This document shows positions 13,210 to 25,500 of a stretch of 64,000 nt of DNA, in pieces. Under the pieces are notes generated by a model. It was not told the DNA's origin and ran no database searches. It worked only from the letters and a program-made list of their open reading frames with translations. This DNA is from Heracleum sosnowskyi (Eukaryota; Streptophyta; Magnoliopsida; Apiales; Apiaceae). How positions within the stretch are numbered: position 1 is the first letter of the stretch; each line of letters begins with the position of its first letter. The stretch covers positions 141,144,574 through 141,208,573 of the forward strand of contig CM061236.1 of NCBI GenBank assembly GCA_030848705.1, written 5' to 3'. A program made the translations under genes and the position numbers.

Positions 13210-15902
13210 CAGTTAATGTACCTGTTCAGGAGCACCCTTACTAGCTCTATGCCAGTTGCCTTCAGAGTCAATAAAAGTCAAGGCAGTCCTCTTGTCCACA
13301 GGATTAAATGGGAAGAAATGCACTTCCCTTATGCCAGCTCGAGCCTATATGATAGCAAGTGTACAATGAACAGTTAACTGTTTTGTTTTTTTTTTCTTCA
13401 AATGGCCTAATTACAAAAGAAAGATTGGGAGAAAATTAATCACAGACCTCTTTAGGATCAGCTAGAGTTCCAACAATTGCTGCATCAATAGCATCCTGGT
13501 TTTCTGTCCTAGAAGCTCTGGCAGCACAAAGTAGCACATATTCCTTATCCATGCCCTTTGCAAATACCTCGATCAAATTTTTATCTACAGTCAGTTTGTT
13601 GAGCGTTAGTGTTCCAGTCTTGTCACTACAAAGAACATCCATCCCAGCCATCTCTTCTATGGCAGTCATTCTCTTTGTAATTGCACCCTGCTCTGACAGT
13701 TTGTGTGATCCAATAGCCATAGTAACAGAAAGGACCGTGGGCATAGCTATAGGTATGCCTCCAATCAACAGAACAAGGAGATTGTCAATTCCATCCCTAT
13801 ACTTCCTGTGTTGAATTGGGTACATAACTATGATCTCGACTAGCATTCCGATAGCTATGGAACAGATGCAAAAGTTTCCAATTGCGGTGAGCACTGTCTG
13901 AAAGTGCCCAACCTGGTTGGTGCTGTCCACAAGATGTGCAGCCTTCCCAAAGAAAGTATGTACTCCGGTAGCAATGACAACAGCTTCAAGTTCACCTTGT
14001 TTGCAAGTAGAACCAGAGAAAACTTCATCATAAGGATTCCTTGTCACTGGTAGAGATTCTCCAGTGAGTGCAGATTGATCTATCTTTAAAGGATCACCTT
14101 CAAGAAGGCGTGCATCAGCAGGAACAATATCTCCTAGTTTGATACTGATTATGTCTCCAGGAACCAATATTGCAGCATCCTGCTCACTCCAGCGACCATC
14201 TCTAAGAACCTGCACGACAGAGCAACCATGATACATGAGAAAAGTGCAATGTACGTTTTTTCCCAGTAGCTAATACCAATAATTCACCAAGTATTTCTTT
14301 ACTTCTTCATTTACGCGCTCATTTCCAAGTTTCAATAACTGGAGTAGATGTGTCAATATATATACCTTGGTTTTGGGAGCCAGGCCAGCCATAAGTGCGG
14401 CAGCAGCATTTCCAGCATTATTCTCTTCCCAGAAACTAATTGCGCTGTTGATCACAAGCAAACATATGATACCAACAAAGTCTTGCCAATCTGGAGGCTT
14501 TCCATTGCCATTAGCCAACACAATTGCCATTACAGCTGCAGCTTCCATGACCCAGGAGAGTGGATTCCACATGAACCCGAAAAATTTCAGTATCTTACTC
14601 TCCTGCAATTAATTATTAACTAAACTATAAGACGCTTACTAAAAAGCACTGATCAAATTTAAAGACTTAGTTACAAATGAAAATACCTTTTTTTCTTCTA
14701 ATTTGTTAGGTCCAAAGATTTGAATCCTGTTGGCTCCTTCCTCTCCTGATAATCCTTCACGCGTACATTTCAACTGCTCAAACACTTCTTCGATGGGAAT
14801 CTTCTCCTGTTATTCAAAAGCATTTTTTAAATACAATATCTCAAGCTATCATATAATTTGTAAACAGGTAAAATTCAATTTAAGCGACTGAAGCAATTAC
14901 ATTTCGAAAGTTTGACAATTTTGTTTCATCTACTAAACCCACTATATAAATTTCATTACAACGTTAACCTCTCACCAAAATTCACAATAACATGTCTTTG
15001 TCCCTTGACACTTTTTCTTTAATTTTTATTCAGGACTATCCCCACAAAGAAATAAATCTGCACAATAACTGCCCCAGAGTGATGACTGGTAGCAGTGGCC
15101 TAATTAGGTTAAAAGGAAACATATAAATGCCCCCAAAAAATAAGTCTTGTATAGGGGTAACATTGGAAATATAGAGAACTCCAAGGGCATAACTGACAAA
15201 GGATATCGAAATAAAGACTCGATACAGAAATCAAATACTCGGTAAAGTGAGGGTACCACGGAAGAGTACCATAAGCTGTCCGTAAAAGGACAAATTAGCA
15301 AATTTTGTGATTACGTAATGACAATATAATATAAAAAACAACTATTAATATCGATGCAATTATATTGCTTACGAAAGCAATCATTTAAATCCTTATATCA
15401 ATATAACATTCATTAATATACTATTCTTAACAAATACATTCACACACAGTATAAAGCCTATTTATGGCCCATAGATGAGGAACATCTGATTCGAAGGTTT
15501 CCACGCTTAACGATATTATTTGAACAGGTAACATATCCTCTGAATAAGGATTAACAACAAATAGTAAAAAATAATAGAACTATTATCAGAGAATTTTTGT
15601 TAGAAATAACAGAAAAATAAACACATACGATGCTATCATACTTGTGTAACTATGACCGGTAAAAGAGGAACCTCTGATTCAAATGAATCAAATCATGTGT
15701 TTTGTCTTTTACGATATCAGATCATATATAACATATCATCGTAATACGATTTAACAACAAACATTCAACCATAAACAATCTAATTAACTAAATACACGAA
15801 AACAACACACATATATGTACTTGAATCAACGTGAAATTTTCAATAGTTATTTAACAGCAACAAACGAAAGCACACATATGTGTCTCTTGAGAGAGAGAGG
15901 GG

Positions 15903-15965
<63 letters not shown>

Positions 15966-16391
15966 GTTATAGTTATTTAATAGTTATTTAACAGCAACAA
16001 ACGAAAGCACGCATATGTGTGTGTCCTCTGAGAAAGAAAGAGAGAGAGAGAGAGAGAGAGATGCGTCATAGTCAATTTTGCTATACATACAAACACATTC
16101 GTACACACAAATATAGATACATGCATCTCCACAGACGTATAGAGAGAAAACGATAAACAGGCTAATTGATCTGCAAAAATCAATTAACAACAATGGAGAA
16201 AAGTATATAATACACACACATACATGATATTATAGTGTAGATTAACAGTATATCAGAGAGAATCAAACAGATTAACACAACGCAAACACATATACTCACG
16301 GATATATACTAAAATATGGTGCAGAAGCGTGAAAATAGATGAAAAATACCAGATCAACGGTCTCGTTTCTGATATCTTCTAGATTACTCAT
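10596..16391 (-). CDS. AHA: Plasma-membrane H+-ATPase (P3A-type ATPase)
   Basis: Sixteen exons, in gene order: 16350-16391, 14687-14806, 14366-14602, 13448-14209, 13222-13344, 12973-13077, 12724-12868, 12480-12644, 12151-12389, 12038-12070, 11865-11946, 11610-11770, 11327-11500, 11065-11247, 10796-10977, 10596-10692. They sum to 2850 nt, 949 aa, the usual length. It pumps protons out of the cell using ATP and energises the plasma membrane. The numbering falls exactly on the known residues: phosphorylated Asp329 in CSDKTGT, TGES at 182-185, GDGVND with Asp588 and Asp592, Arg655, and proton-carrying Asp684 in ILNDG. The C-terminal autoinhibitory region ends QQHYTV with the penultimate Thr948 that is phosphorylated to bind 14-3-3. 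Start MSNLEDIRNETVDL is encoded alone on exon 1 before a 1543-bp intron. No break is seen; the gene looks functional. Resembles the AHA/PMA4 group; exact orthologue not decided. Confidence 0.97.
13160..13209. repeat. (CA)n(TA)n microsatellite in an H+-ATPase intron
   Basis: About 13 CA units followed by 12 TA units, inside the intron at 13078-13221. No splice site is disturbed. Confidence 0.95.
15844..16070. repeat. Duplicated (GA)n-bearing segment in H+-ATPase intron 1
   Basis: TAGTTATTTAACAGCAACAA through CGAAAGCAC, CATATGTG, a GA run and GAGATGCGT occurs at 15844-15970 and again at 15981-16070. The first GA tract (about 15893-15961) is roughly three times the length of the second. A tandem duplication of about 137 bp whose microsatellite then expanded or contracted. 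It lies in the first intron, where plant genes often carry expression-enhancing sequence, but no function is shown. Confidence 0.85.
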
Positions 16392-16447
16392 TGTGTAGCT
16401 GCAATTCGGTAGCGCCAAGCACCGCCGAACAAAGTCACCGAACGAGA

Positions 16448-16459
16448 TTAATATATACT
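16448..16459 (-). promoter_or_regulatory. Possible TATA box and GA-rich leader/promoter of the H+-ATPase
   Basis: On the minus strand TATATATTAATC sits about 60 nt upstream of the ATG, with a CT/GA-repeat tract at 16468-16497 just upstream of it. If this is the TATA box the 5' leader would be only about 30 nt, short for this family, whose leaders are often long. A start further upstream is equally possible. Confidence 0.3.
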
Positions 16460-16499
16460 AGAGAGATTTTGAGAGAGAGAGAGAGAGCGAGAGAGACGT

Positions 16500-17617
16500 A
16501 GTATAGTACTAGTAGGAGTAAATGACTAGAGGAGAAGTAGAGTCATCATCGTATTGACAAAGAGGGGCTTTTAACCCCCAAATGACACCGATATATAAAT
16601 AAATTAAATTAAATTATTTACGAAAAATCCGTTATTTATTTATTTTCTGATATGTTCCTACTTGTTTCCTGTATAAATTTTAGAGTAGTGCGGGGTATCC
16701 CAAACATTTGTTCCCAAGATATTTACAAAATGAATCTGTTTACGTGTTTATCTTTTTATTTTTCAACTATTAAATTGTTGTTACTGTTTTTGACATTACT
16801 TGTGAAAATCAGAGTAAATCAATTATGAAGTAAAAATTAAGATCCCCTGGATCAATCATGATAAATATTCTTGCAATTTCCTCCATTAATACTATTTGCA
16901 ATCAATCTGTTGATGGTGTAAAAACAGTAGTTTCACAAAATAACGTTTTGTGATAATGTAAAAATGAAGAATAAAGATGTATTTTTGTGACAAGTATCTT
17001 TGTACCAGGTAATTAATTATAGGGTATCTTCCATTTTTCTTTCTTTAAGCAAAGCAAATGCGTGTTTGAAGAAATATTTCTTCAAAAAATATGTATTATT
17101 TTATTCATATATATAAATATTTTGTCGTCAAATAATCATTATATGTTTGATTTGTCAAAAAATGTATATGATACGTCCAATAATTTGTAGCATCTTCTTG
17201 GCATTAATCATATGAATTGCAGAAAATACAGAGGGGATATCGAGCAAACTACGCTAGTCCTTGTGTATAAGAAACATTAATGTCTAGTGTGATTCAATAT
17301 GAAAATGATGATTCGGTCAAGTAATTAAAAGATTGAATTTTCAATGTGATCCAAACGATTTTCCTCATAAGTCAGCACTTTTAATGAATAGTACACTTGA
17401 ATGATATAATTAACTTTTATTAAATAAAATAAGTTTTTTAAAAAAGTTCTTCGTCTCTTACGAACTTCTGATTTTAAATTATTTTTTAAACTTTAAATTA
17501 TTTTCTAACTTATTACACAAACGATATTTTTCATCATTTTCTGACTTGCTACTTTAAGCCACCATTTTATGGGATTGTCAAAAGGCTCTTAAACATGGGA
17601 CTGTGGGAGTAACGGTC
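16500..17617. other. H+-ATPase upstream region
   Basis: AT-rich, no gene. Must include promoter sequence of the minus-strand H+-ATPase; no further element is recognised. Confidence 0.4.
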
Positions 17618-17620
17618 TTA

Positions 17621-17995
17621 GAGCATCTCCAATGACGTTAGCTAAAATGATTGACTAAAATGATGATTATGTAAAATTTGCTGAATCTGTAAGGTATTTT
17701 ACTTTAATGGAGTTGACTATAATGATTGGTTATATTTTAAAAATGGTATGTTATTATTATTTCAAATCGTTAAAAATAGAATATATTATCTTAATATGGT
17801 AATTGATGATGTGGAGTTTCACTACAGATCCCTAGAGGTTCGACAAATATAGTCAACATGAAGGGGTTGGCTATAATTTTAGCTAACAGCATTGTGCCAT
17901 TGGAGATAAACTTTTTTTACATATTATCTAAAATATTTAATTATGATATTTTCTATACACTTTTAGCTAAAGGCTTTGGGTGGTTGGAGATGCTC
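17621..17995. mobile_element. Tourist-like MITE (PIF/Harbinger type), 375 bp
   Basis: The ends are inverted: GAGCATCTCCAA at the left and TTGGAGATGCTC at the right, with a second inverted block AGCTAAAA a little further in. Flanked by a direct TTA at 17618-17620 and 17996-17998, the TWA-type target duplication of PIF/Harbinger MITEs. No coding capacity; the small open frame running out of its right end is accidental. Confidence 0.85.
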
Positions 17996-17998
17996 TTA

Positions 17999-19905
17999 CC
18001 ATGCAAATACAAGCCACTTGGTATAGTGAAAAAAGAAGAGTAATGCTACAAATATTGAATTAAGTATAAAATAACATGACATTAATAATATGTTAATTTA
18101 TAATATTTTAACTATTAAAAATGATATGAATGTAGGGGGTTTATTATATTTAAGTCAATCAAATAATGACATGTATCATTTTATAACTATGTTGATATCC
18201 AATTCCGTACATCTAACATTATTCAAAAGAATACCAAAAAAATAATATTTGATTATATTTCAAGCACACGTGTGTAGTAAAACTAAAATATGATTGAATC
18301 GCATCAGAATTAAGAGAAGGTGAGATAGAAAAATGCGGAGCCACAGACCAATGGTACAGAATTCAAAAAATTTCTCAATTTTCTCCTTAATTATATATTT
18401 TGATTTTTCATTTTAAAGGCATGTTAAACACGAGTTATTCATTGTTCTATACAAAAAAAAATTACTTGTTAAATATTACTTCATACATAGATATTTAGAA
18501 AAGAATTTGGCAAAAAAAATTTAGATTGAACTCAAAGTTACCATCTTGATATTCTTATATATTTTTTTTCAATGTCTAAAATTTATCTTGAACTCAGATT
18601 ATCATCCTAATATTATTCTAAAAAAAACTATTAGAAATTACGTTCTCACAATTTTTTTTGTAAAAAAATCCACGTTTATTTTATATATATATTTTACATA
18701 TATATTAAAAATTGGTTTTTAAGTTTTACCTTCTAATTTACATTGAAGATAATACTTACATAAAATGCAAGTTTCTATAAAATAAAATGTAAATGCCTAA
18801 TTTTTTTTAATTTATTTTCTCGAGTACCTATATTTTAAATAATAAAAATTTAAAATTTTAAAATACTTGAATTGAATTTTATGATATAATAAAATTGACT
18901 AGTAGATTATGTAATTTATTTAATAAATTAGTTTATTATCTGTTTAGATTTGGTAAAAACGAGAAATCGGATCGGATGAAAACATGTTTAACGAGAGTGC
19001 GATTCATTAGGATAAGTCTATTATGCTATAATTTAAAATTGATGTTATATTATGTATTTTAAAATAGAAGTTGAAATATAAATTTGAAGAAAAATGAAAA
19101 TGGTTATAAATATACTAATATTGATATAATAAAAAATATAAAAATATTGACTTTTTTTTTAATATTTATTCATAATTTCGGTAAATGATCAAAGACGAAA
19201 CAGATAATTTAAAAAAAATCTTAATTTTATGTTAGAAATATTATTTTTTATCTAAAACATATTTTGTAAAAAAAAAATTAAGAAAATTTAGAGAAATGCT
19301 AAGTACCCCAAATTGATTTCCAAAAATTGCTCCGGATATTTAATGAACATGGGCGTAAGCCGTAACTTGGAATTGATTATGACAAGAAATCCATTGATTA
19401 AGGGTGAATTATGGTTAAGTTACAACATTAAAACTTTCGCGTAATTACTAATTTTGTCATTTTTTTTCTTCCTATAATTACATTTGGAATTGACTTGAAC
19501 CAAAAAGCAACCAAACACATGAATCAACCATTACGATAATAAAGATAACTAGTATCATCTTTCCACGACGCAAGAAAATAAACAAAGTGCTAGTCTACTT
19601 TTTTTACCAAGAAGCTAATTTCATGTGAAGACTTGAGTTGTATCATACCTTTATGTGACCTACATTTTTTTTTTCCTTTTTTCATCTTTATACCTATAAC
19701 GTTACGAAATACGAGCTATAATTTTATTGTGATGTTCAGTTGAGTTTATTTTTCATTTATTAGTGAAATTAATAAATTTATAACTTAAGAATCTTGCGTA
19801 GCTAAGCACCTCCTGTCCTCGCAGTTCTATGTATTTCATTGTCTTCTGCTGCTGAATTGTTGAGACTCCTCATTGTGATTCTTCTTTTACTTCAATAAAA
19901 ACAAA
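17999..19905. other. AT-rich intergenic stretch
   Basis: No gene, element end or repeat could be supported here. Confidence 0.4.
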
Positions 19906-20902
19906 TTAGTTTAAAACCCGTGCGATAAACGGATTAATTTAAAATAGTTGTTATTTTATTATTTACGTTTTAATATTTTATTAAGTGTGTTAATTTTCTT
20001 TAAATAATTAAAAATATTAAAATATATTTTAAAATAAATAACGATTTACCTGTGATATTAAGGAAAATTAACATATTTTAGTTGAAAAAGACAATTACCC
20101 TGAATTTGTTTAAAAATATAAGTTATATGTTAAAATGGGTAAATTTTTTATAGAATTAAAAATATTAAAATAAGTTTTAAAATAAATAAGTAAGGTTTTT
20201 CTCGTGATATTTTTGGAAAAGGAGAGATTTTTGTGAGGTAAAATAGAAAAAATAACATGTTTTAGTTAAAAAGATAATTTTCCATGATATTTTTAGAATG
20301 AGAGGATTTTGATAGAAAAAATAGAAAAATTAATGTATTTTAGCCGGAGAAGTTAATTGGTTATAAATAAATAATTTTATTAATTTAATAATTTTTTATA
20401 GATAAGTAAGAGTAATTAAGTAAAATCACGAAGAACCGAAAAACTATGCCCTTTAAAATAATTTTAAAAGCATTAAAATAGGTTTTAAAATAAATAATTA
20501 AGGGTTGCCCGTTATATTTTTGAAAAATGAGGGATTTTAGTAAGGAAAAATAGAAAATGTAATATGTTTTAGTTGAAAAGGGTAATTGTCTTGTGATATT
20601 AAAATATGTTTTAAAATAAATAATTAAGGGTTACCCGTGATAATTTTGGAAAAATGGGAATTTTAGTAAGAAAAAATAAAAAAAATAAACGTTTTAGTTG
20701 AAAAAGATTGATATTTTTGAAAAAAGAGAAGATTTTGTAGAAAAAGTAATGTATTTTAGCTCAAAAATGTAATCAATTATTAATATGTCTTGTTATTTAA
20801 TAGTAACTTTTTATAAATAAGTAGGGGTAATTAAGTAAAATAATGAAGTACCATACCGACCAAACTTTTAATGTTTCATCTTTTATAATATAATAATATA
20901 GA
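19906..20902 (-). mobile_element. Non-autonomous Helitron, 997 bp, minus orientation
   Basis: Read on the minus strand it begins TCTATATTATTATATT after an A, the classic plant Helitron 5' end. It finishes with a short hairpin (CCGT...ACGG, in CCGTTTATCGCACGGG), seven or so bases, then CTAA followed by T. This fits the TC...CTRR ends and A/T insertion of Helitrons. No Rep/helicase coding. The interior holds several diverged copies of a unit containing TTTTAAAATAAATAA, a CCCGTGATATTTTTGG-like stretch and ATGTTTTAGTTGAAAA, at about 20010, 20165, 20455 and 20600. Confidence 0.75.
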
Positions 20903-20911
20903 TAGATGTGT

Positions 20912-21174
20912 GTCATTCTAGAGAGAACTTCTTATATAGAGTCCAGGAGAATCAAATCTATCCAAAATGATTCTACAACAGAATCAAATTTAAAATCAAT
21001 ATTTTTATTCAAATTTTAAATGTTAATTTTTTTTATAAAATTTGTATATGCTAATATTCTACGTTACAATCATATTACATATTTTATGTTAAAAAAATAA
21101 AATTATTTATGAGATTTTATAATAGAATATATGGTTCTCTCCGATTCTATAATGGTTCTCTCTAGAACAATGAC
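20912..21174. mobile_element. MITE candidate with TCTAGAGAGAAC ends
   Basis: Left end GTCATTCTAGAGAGAAC and right end GTTCTCTCTAGAACAATGAC are imperfect inverted repeats, and the next bases inside (TTATATAGAGTC and the inverse of GATTCTATAAT) also pair. About 260 bp, no coding. A target duplication is not clear, so the superfamily is open. It sits about 10 bp from the Helitron's end. Confidence 0.6.
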
Positions 21175-21697
21175 GCAGATGGATAAGGTTCTTTATTATT
21201 ATTTTTTATAAAAATAGATAAGTTAAATGAGGTATTTGTTCATATTAATCTAGTTTGATAAGCAAGAGAACTAGCAAAAAATTAGACGAAAGACAACCTT
21301 AGTGGGTTCTGGTGTGGTCCGTGAATATATCAACAAAACATACGGGTCCAATAAGCTAGCCTGTTCGAATTTTGGGTATAAAGGTTCCTTTTCTTTATTT
21401 CACTTTCTTCTCGTTCGTGAAAAACATGTATACCTTTAAAATTTTACTTTCATTTAATTTTTTATGATTAAATAAAATAAATTACGATAAACTGTGAATG
21501 ATATAATTTTGATTTTATTTATATTTTTGAACTAATATAACGAATATTAATTTTAATATTTTTTTTAGTGTTAAACCTTTTTATAGAATAAATTATAGTA
21601 TTGGTTCTAACTATTCTGATTAATATTTCTTAGAAAATCTATTTTGATCAAAAGAGATTACCGGTGCCAGAAAAGGTGAGTAACACCCATTTCATTA

Positions 21698-22069
21698 GAG
21701 CAACTGCAACAGACTAGCTATCTCAACTCCTAAGTTTAAATTTAAGGAATTTGACAAAAAATTGCACTCCAACAGTCTCCTAAATAGTTCCTTAAAAGTT
21801 AAGACACAACTCCCATACCTTATTTTTAAGGAAGCTATAGTCATCCCTTATCCTATTTTCATTAATAAAATATTCATTTTCCTTCTCTTTCTATGTCTTT
21901 TCTACACCTCTTTCTTAGTGAAATTTAAATTTAATATTTTTATATTTATAAGGAGTAAATATAAAGAGTATTGTTGGAGTTAACATACCCTATAATCTTC
22001 TAAATTACTAAGAGTCATATTTTTTATAATATTTTTAAGGAACATGCTAAGAAACTCTTGGAGTTGCTC
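21698..22069. mobile_element. Tourist-like MITE, 372 bp
   Basis: Ends GAGCAACTGCAAC (left) and the inverse of GAGCAACTCCAAG (right), with TTA on both sides (21695-21697 and 22070-22072). Almost the same size and terminus as the MITE at 17621, so probably the same broad family. The small frame inside it is not a gene. Confidence 0.85.
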
Positions 22070-22570
22070 TTAGTAGGGTTAATCAAAATGCCCAATTTTA
22101 GAAGCATCTGTAAATTATAATTATTGGATACTCAACTCACAGTTAAGTATTCATGCTACGTATTCATAATTGGCCTATTTTTCGATTAATGTTATGATGT
22201 TTTGTCATATAAAATTAAAAATAAAGTCAAAGTATTAATTTCATTCATGGCATTGGTAAGCAATAGTTGAAATTTTAAACCAAAAACAAAACAGAAAATA
22301 TTGCAGTACCCATTACACTAAAATTGTGAAACATAACTAGTCCAAGCAGATAGAAAGTAAAAATTTGAAGACATAAATATATCCAGATCATATACTTCCT
22401 CCATCCCGGTTTTGTATCAAAAAATGGAGTCTGGTATAATTCAGCTTCTTAGGTATCTATGAAGTTGTGGCTGAAAAAAAAATTGAAAAAATCCAGTTAG
22501 ATTTTAAATTGTTTTGAAAAGGCTCAAGTCTGTCAAGCAGATAACAGAAGCAAGAGAAAGAAGACTTGTA

Positions 22571-25500
22571 TCATTTACATTGTGCTGCTTTAACCGGAGC
22601 TTCATCCTGTGGTTTCATGGCTGGAAAGAGAAGAACTTCCTGTTCATCAAAACATACAAAAGAGTAAGGCAACAATAAGAGGACACACATAAAGCTTAGT
22701 TGCTTATTTAGTAAACATACCTTGATATTCTGTGAATCTGTTAGCAACATTGCAAGCCGATCAATTCCCATTCCCCACCCACCTGTCGGAGGTAGTCCAT
22801 ATTCAAGAGCTGTGCAGAATGTTTCATCCAAGGCCATCGCTTCATCGTCACCTGATTGACGATCCTGAGATAAAAAAAGAGTAAGAACAAAATCCAGATA
22901 TTGCTAATAAAAATAAGCTATATGATGTGTAATACCTTTAGTTGGTCCGCAAACCGCTGACGCTGTACCACTGGATCATTCAGCTCCGTGTAAGCATTGC
23001 AAAGCTGCAAAGTTAATTCAAAAAAGTTAAAAGCATACATTGCAGACCTTTTTATTTGAATTTTTATAGAACAATAGGGATATGGAATGTTGCATTAATG
23101 GGCATCACATACTTCATGTTTGTTGATAAATAATTCAAATCGTTCGGTCAACCCTGGCTTGGATCTATGCCACTTTGCTAATGGACTCATTATCTCAGGT
23201 TGATTTATGATGAATGCAGGGTTCACACAAGTCTCCTCCAGAAAGTGCCCCACAAGCTGCCAAAAGGAAGATATGTCGAAAGTTATACATCTAATCATAG
23301 GCCAACTTTTAACCTTCAACAATATATTTCCAATTGATAGGAAGGAACTAAAGACATGAAATTTCACAACATATACTAATACTACAATGCCTTCATGAAG
23401 CTTATATTTTGCACACATGTGTAGTACGTACATACATACATACGTACATATGTTATATATATATTATTGATTGGGAACATCAGAAATATTTACTTTATCC
23501 AACAAACGAGCGGTCGTTAGAGGAGGCGCGCATTTGATCTCAAACTTTGTGCACGCCTCAGCTAAATACTTGTTGGCTTCGTCACTAGCAAGGTCTTTGG
23601 GGATGTTAAGACCAGCCATCTTCTCCAAGTCTTCAATCATATCAATCCTTCTGCAAAATTTAAAAACTATAGTAAGCTTTTGTATGCTCACTTCACTTCA
23701 GCAAGTAGCAAAAAAAATTAATCTATTAGTTCGCAACCTGAAAGGGGGAGTAAAGTCAATTTCAATTGCTTCATTCTCTAAGCCATTTGCATGATATCTA
23801 ACTTTATAACCTCCAGTCAGTTCCTTGACCATTCCTGTTCCAAATTTGCCAAGAAGCATGAGAATAAATGGCTTTTAAAATTTTGAAGTGTCAAAAAATA
23901 AAAATTACAGATAAATTTAATAGAACTTGCCGCTTAACATCTCTTCTGTCATCTTCATCAGGTCATTGTAATCTGCAAAAGCCATATAGAACTCGCATGT
24001 AGTGAACTCAGGGTTATGTGTCAAGTCGATCCCCTCATTTCTGAACTGTTTTCCTATTTCATAAACACGGTTGAGTCCACCAACAACAAGTTCCTTCAGA
24101 TACAGCTCCGGTGCTATACGCATAAAAAGTCTCATGTTCAGTTCATTGTGATGGGTCACAAATGGACGTGCAGCTGCTCCTCCAGCAATCATGTTCATCA
24201 TAGGTGTTTCAACCTTAAAGCAAAATGTACCAATAAACCATGAAAAGGAAACAAGGTAGAACAGTGAAAGAGCTAGCAATCAAAGAAATGGTACTAAAAT
24301 GGGAAAGCAACATACCTCGAGAAAATCTAGATTGTCAAGGAATTTTCTAACATAAGAAATGACCTTCGCACGGGTCTTGAAAATGTGTCGCACCTCTGAG
24401 TTCAACATCAAATCCAGATATCTTTGACGATATCTAGTTTCCTGTCATGGAAGAATATAGTCTGTAAAAGAGAAAGAGGAACATTGAGAGAGACGAAACA
24501 CAGACAGACTCTGGACAATTAGCGTACCTGATCCTTTAAAACATAAGTTTCAGGGTTTCTGCCACTGCCCGGGATCCATGCATCAATTTTCTGTACAGCA
24601 AGTATAAGTTATGCAGTCACTGAAACAAAAAAAGAGAGCCAATCAGAAAATGGTTCTTACCTTAACACTTTCAACATCAGAACTAGTGGCTGGTTTCTGC
24701 CGTGGCATCATATGCAGACAATGAGACAGCACTACAAATGATTTTGGGAACATACTCAGCTCCCCCCTTTTGCTTTTACCTGGAAATCACAGATGTACAG
24801 AATTTTGAAGAAAAATCACTTGGATTTTACATATATTCAGCACTCCCATCAGATCTCCTAACTGTTAGGATAAAGACTAGGTTAAAGTAAATGACATGAA
24901 AGCCTCTTAACATACAGCAAAAAAATTCCCGGACGCAGTCAAACATCTAGTATCAATGTGTAGTAAAACCCTTTGTCCCTGCAGTGGACTGCGAACTAGA
25001 CTGTATGCATCTATATTGAAATTTTTTATCATTCTTGAATATATTGCTTGGAAGCCCCAAGTAACTATCCTTGTTCTAATTCTTCAAGTCCCCAAATTCA
25101 AGGACAAAATTCACATAACATTCAAATTAAAATTGAATTTCAGCACATCTTCATTGATTATGTGAAGTTAACTAGAAACACCTCATACCTGGAAACCCAA
25201 CAACCCCAACGATATCTCCACGCTTTACACCACCATGGAACTTTGCAAAATCAGCTTCATTCAAGTCAGATGACCTACAATGTCACAAATATACTGTACT
25301 TACAGCATTTGCTGATTATAAAGTAACCACTGTAAAGAATGATGCATAGTAATTAACCATCACAAACACGGCATATTGTTGCATAATAGAATCTTGCTTC
25401 TTTTTGCCTAAAAAATCAGGTAACCTGAACTTTCAGTGACCAGTGCCTTGGAGGTGAATTTCCATCATTTATGTTTCGCAAGCATGAAGAGAATTTATAT

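Noticed and set aside
17858..18043. 61-codon open frame
   Set aside because: Runs across the right end of the MITE at 17621-17995; accidental.
21762..21983. 73-codon open frame
   Set aside because: Lies wholly inside the MITE at 21698-22069 and has no supporting feature.
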